Part shown: positions 62,495 through 64,000 of the stretch, one piece after another
Position numbering within the stretch: the stretch's first letter is position 1
Layout of the letters: every line of letters starts with the position of its first letter
NCBI RefSeq assembly: GCF_001982635.1
Contig: NZ_MKFI01000003.1
Location: 682,001-746,000 of the forward strand
Origin: Bradyrhizobium mercantei
GTDB lineage: Bacteria; Pseudomonadota; Alphaproteobacteria; Rhizobiales; Xanthobacteraceae
Length of the DNA stretch: 64,000 nt
Direction of reading: 5' to 3'
Translations under genes and position numbers: made by a program
The notes under the pieces: model-generated
What the model was told of the DNA's origin: nothing
Database searches by the model: none
Seen by the model: only the letters and a program-made list of their open reading frames with translations

Positions 62495-64000
62495 TCAGAC
62501 ATACTGCACCAGTTTGAGGTAATCGTCTGTAAGAACAGGTGAACCGATGGAAGAGGCTGCGTCCTGAAGGAAGGTATTCAGCGTCCGATTAGCGCGAATG
62601 CGAGCTTCGAAAGATGGCCGTGCCGGCGCGCGAGTACGGAGCGCTGCTAATTCGGAGCTGACTAGGTCAGTCGCGGCTGAGGCGCAATCTGAGGGGGAGA
62701 AGCAACCAGCAGACATGACAGCTTGTGCCAGACCTAGTGTGGTGAGCCAACCCGCATAGATCAGCACGGCACCGTCTGTCTCGTTCAGCCCAGAGAGTTC
62801 CTCAATTGCAGCAGCATGGATCTGCGCAGCATCAAGAGACAGAAACAGGTCGGCTATTTCGTCACGTGTCGCTCTAGAAAGAAGGCAGCGGCCGAGATGC
62901 GATAGGAGCGCCTCGGTCGGGCCTTCGAAGATGCGTAGAATGCGAGCATCTCGATAGATCTTAGCTACGGGCGTTCCCTCATCGTAACCACGACCACCTA
63001 ACAATTGGACGCATTGATCAGCGACGAGGCCACACCACTCCGACGACAAAACCTTCGTTGCCGATGCCAGGTGGACGTTGGGCGCGCCCTGCGCTGAGAC
63101 AAGTCGGCAGGATGCGCCCAGCATTGCCTTCACTACTTCCCGCCGGAGCACCATCTGCTCGAATAGCTGCTCGATATAGCTGTTCTCGATCATGAGCAGC
63201 TTACCCAGTCGACGATGGTTTGCATATGTGGCCGCGACTTGGAGAGCGCGCTCAAGGGCTCCAAGACCCATAGCAGCCACACCGATACGCCCGCGGTTCA
63301 TGCTAGATGCTGCTGCTCCCCAGCCGTCTTGATCGCGAGAGAGCACGTAAGCGCTCGGCACCTCGACATCATGGAACTCAAGGGTATTCTGAATGATGCC
63401 ACGTAGACCGAGTGTGCGATGCTCGTGCGTGACCTTTAGGCCCGGAGCCTGCCTATCAACTAATACACCAACGAGCCGACCTTTCGCATCGGGACCAGAG
63501 GCTCGCGCAAAGCAAACGATCCAGCGAGCCCAGTCAGCGAGGCCGATCCAAATTTTGCGGCCGGAGATGCGTACCCTATCTTCCTGCATCAAAGCCGAGG
63601 CCTCTATATGCCGCGGGGCAGAGCCAGCTTTAGGCTCCGTCAAAGCGAAAGCGCAGAGGTCGCCGCGCGTTGCGCCGCACATGACCTGCCTTTGTTGGGG
63701 GATGTGCGGTGCCGCTTCGATGCAGGGCAATGCCAGGAAGTTATGGATGATCAGGGTGGAGGCAGCCGAGACATCGAAGGATGCAGTAGCGGAGATGAGG
63801 TCGATGGCCTCTTGCAAGGGAAGAGCTAATCCGCCGTGCTCTGCCGGTGTGGTGAGCCCGAACAGTCCATGCCTTGCGAATACGCTGTGTAGGGTCGGAG
63901 GGAACGCCCGACGGTCATCCGCGTCTGCGAAATTCAATTGACTCAGATCATTGATCAAACTGGAATATAGGGTAGGTGCACCACCTTCGGCCGTGCGTTC
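62495..64000 (-). CDS. Acyl-CoA dehydrogenase, cut by the window edge
   Basis: The frame is open to base 64000; an internal TTG at 63958 would give 487 residues, but the N-terminal helix of the family seems to lie beyond the edge. Visible marks are GLTTPAEHGG, FALTEPKAGS (flavin-binding), GRKIWIGLADWARW, a middle beta domain, GRIGVAAMGLGALERAL and QLLGGRGYDEGTPVAKIYRDARILRIFEGPTEA, the C-terminal FAD and catalytic block. It would oxidise an acyl-CoA or carrier-bound acyl group. A C-terminal extension of about 120 residues after the catalytic block is unusual. The pathway is not visible in this window. Confidence 0.85.
   Translation of the reverse strand, partial: ERTAEGGAPTLYSSLINDLSQLNFADADDRRAFPPTLHSVFARHGLFGLTTPAEHGGLALPLQEAIDLISATASFDVSAASTLIIHNFLALPCIEAAPHIPQQRQVMCGATRGDLCAFALTEPKAGSAPRHIEASALMQEDRVRISGRKIWIGLADWARWIVCFARASGPDAKGRLVGVLVDRQAPGLKVTHEHRTLGLRGIIQNTLEFHDVEVPSAYVLSRDQDGWGAAASSMNRGRIGVAAMGLGALERALQVAATYANHRRLGKLLMIENSYIEQLFEQMVLRREVVKAMLGASCRLVSAQGAPNVHLASATKVLSSEWCGLVADQCVQLLGGRGYDEGTPVAKIYRDARILRIFEGPTEALLSHLGRCLLSRATRDEIADLFLSLDAAQIHAAAIEELSGLNETDGAVLIYAGWLTTLGLAQAVMSAGCFSPSDCASAATDLVSSELAALRTRAPARPSFEARIRANRTLNTFLQDAASSIGSPVLTDDYLKLVQYV

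Overview
The window looks like part of an alphaproteobacterial (Rhizobiales, most likely Bradyrhizobium-type) genome: high GC, rhizobial ICE gene families (ArdC, large ParB, DUF2493, DUF736, DUF2840, TraF, RlxS, TraG, Trb), and type III effector-like proteins of the sort found in nodulating strains. The species is inferred from gene content and not proven.

Layout. 1-432 is the flank outside the element, with the 3' end of one gene. A tRNA-Met (433-509) follows, with a large serine recombinase reading convergently into it and a duplicated ~28-bp tRNA-end sequence; this looks like an attachment end of an integrative element. 2.2-4.8 kb holds decayed metabolic genes (aspartase, MFS). 5.1-16.9 kb is a defence-like island: a two-gene CBASS-like operon (CD-NTase plus SLATT membrane effector), a protein built of 17-residue tandem repeats, an unknown 494-residue protein, an AbiE-type antitoxin with a broken toxin, a UvrD helicase paired with a Cas4-like nuclease, a dinB fragment and a secreted thermonuclease. 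17.4-28.2 kb is the ICE core module ardC - parB - methylase/strawberry-notch helicase - Toprim - DUF2493 - membrane protein, with repeated structured leaders. 28.2-32.5 kb has a Phd/PIN toxin-antitoxin pair, small unknown genes and DUF736 (one intact copy plus decayed copies).

33.1-41.4 kb carries excisionase/AlpA, a RepA with an internal deletion followed by iteron-like repeats, DUF2840, TraF, a lytic transglycosylase, the relaxase RlxS, TraG and a CopG regulator. An MFS transporter cassette bounded by 24-bp direct repeats sits between the CopG gene and the trbBCDEJKLFGI mating-pair operon (43.0-52.7 kb), which is complete. Together these supply DNA processing, coupling, pilus/channel formation and protection from restriction in the recipient.

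53.6-64 kb is symbiosis-type cargo with much decayed DNA. It includes a repeat-rich effector-like protein and a trehalose-6-phosphate synthase that share an 80-residue C-terminal module, an exported protein, an AvrRpt2-like cysteine protease flanked by IS1182 and IS110 fragments, and an acyl-CoA dehydrogenase running off the window edge. The most novel signals are the shared C-terminal module, the 17-residue repeat protein beside CBASS, and two families of repeated structured leaders.
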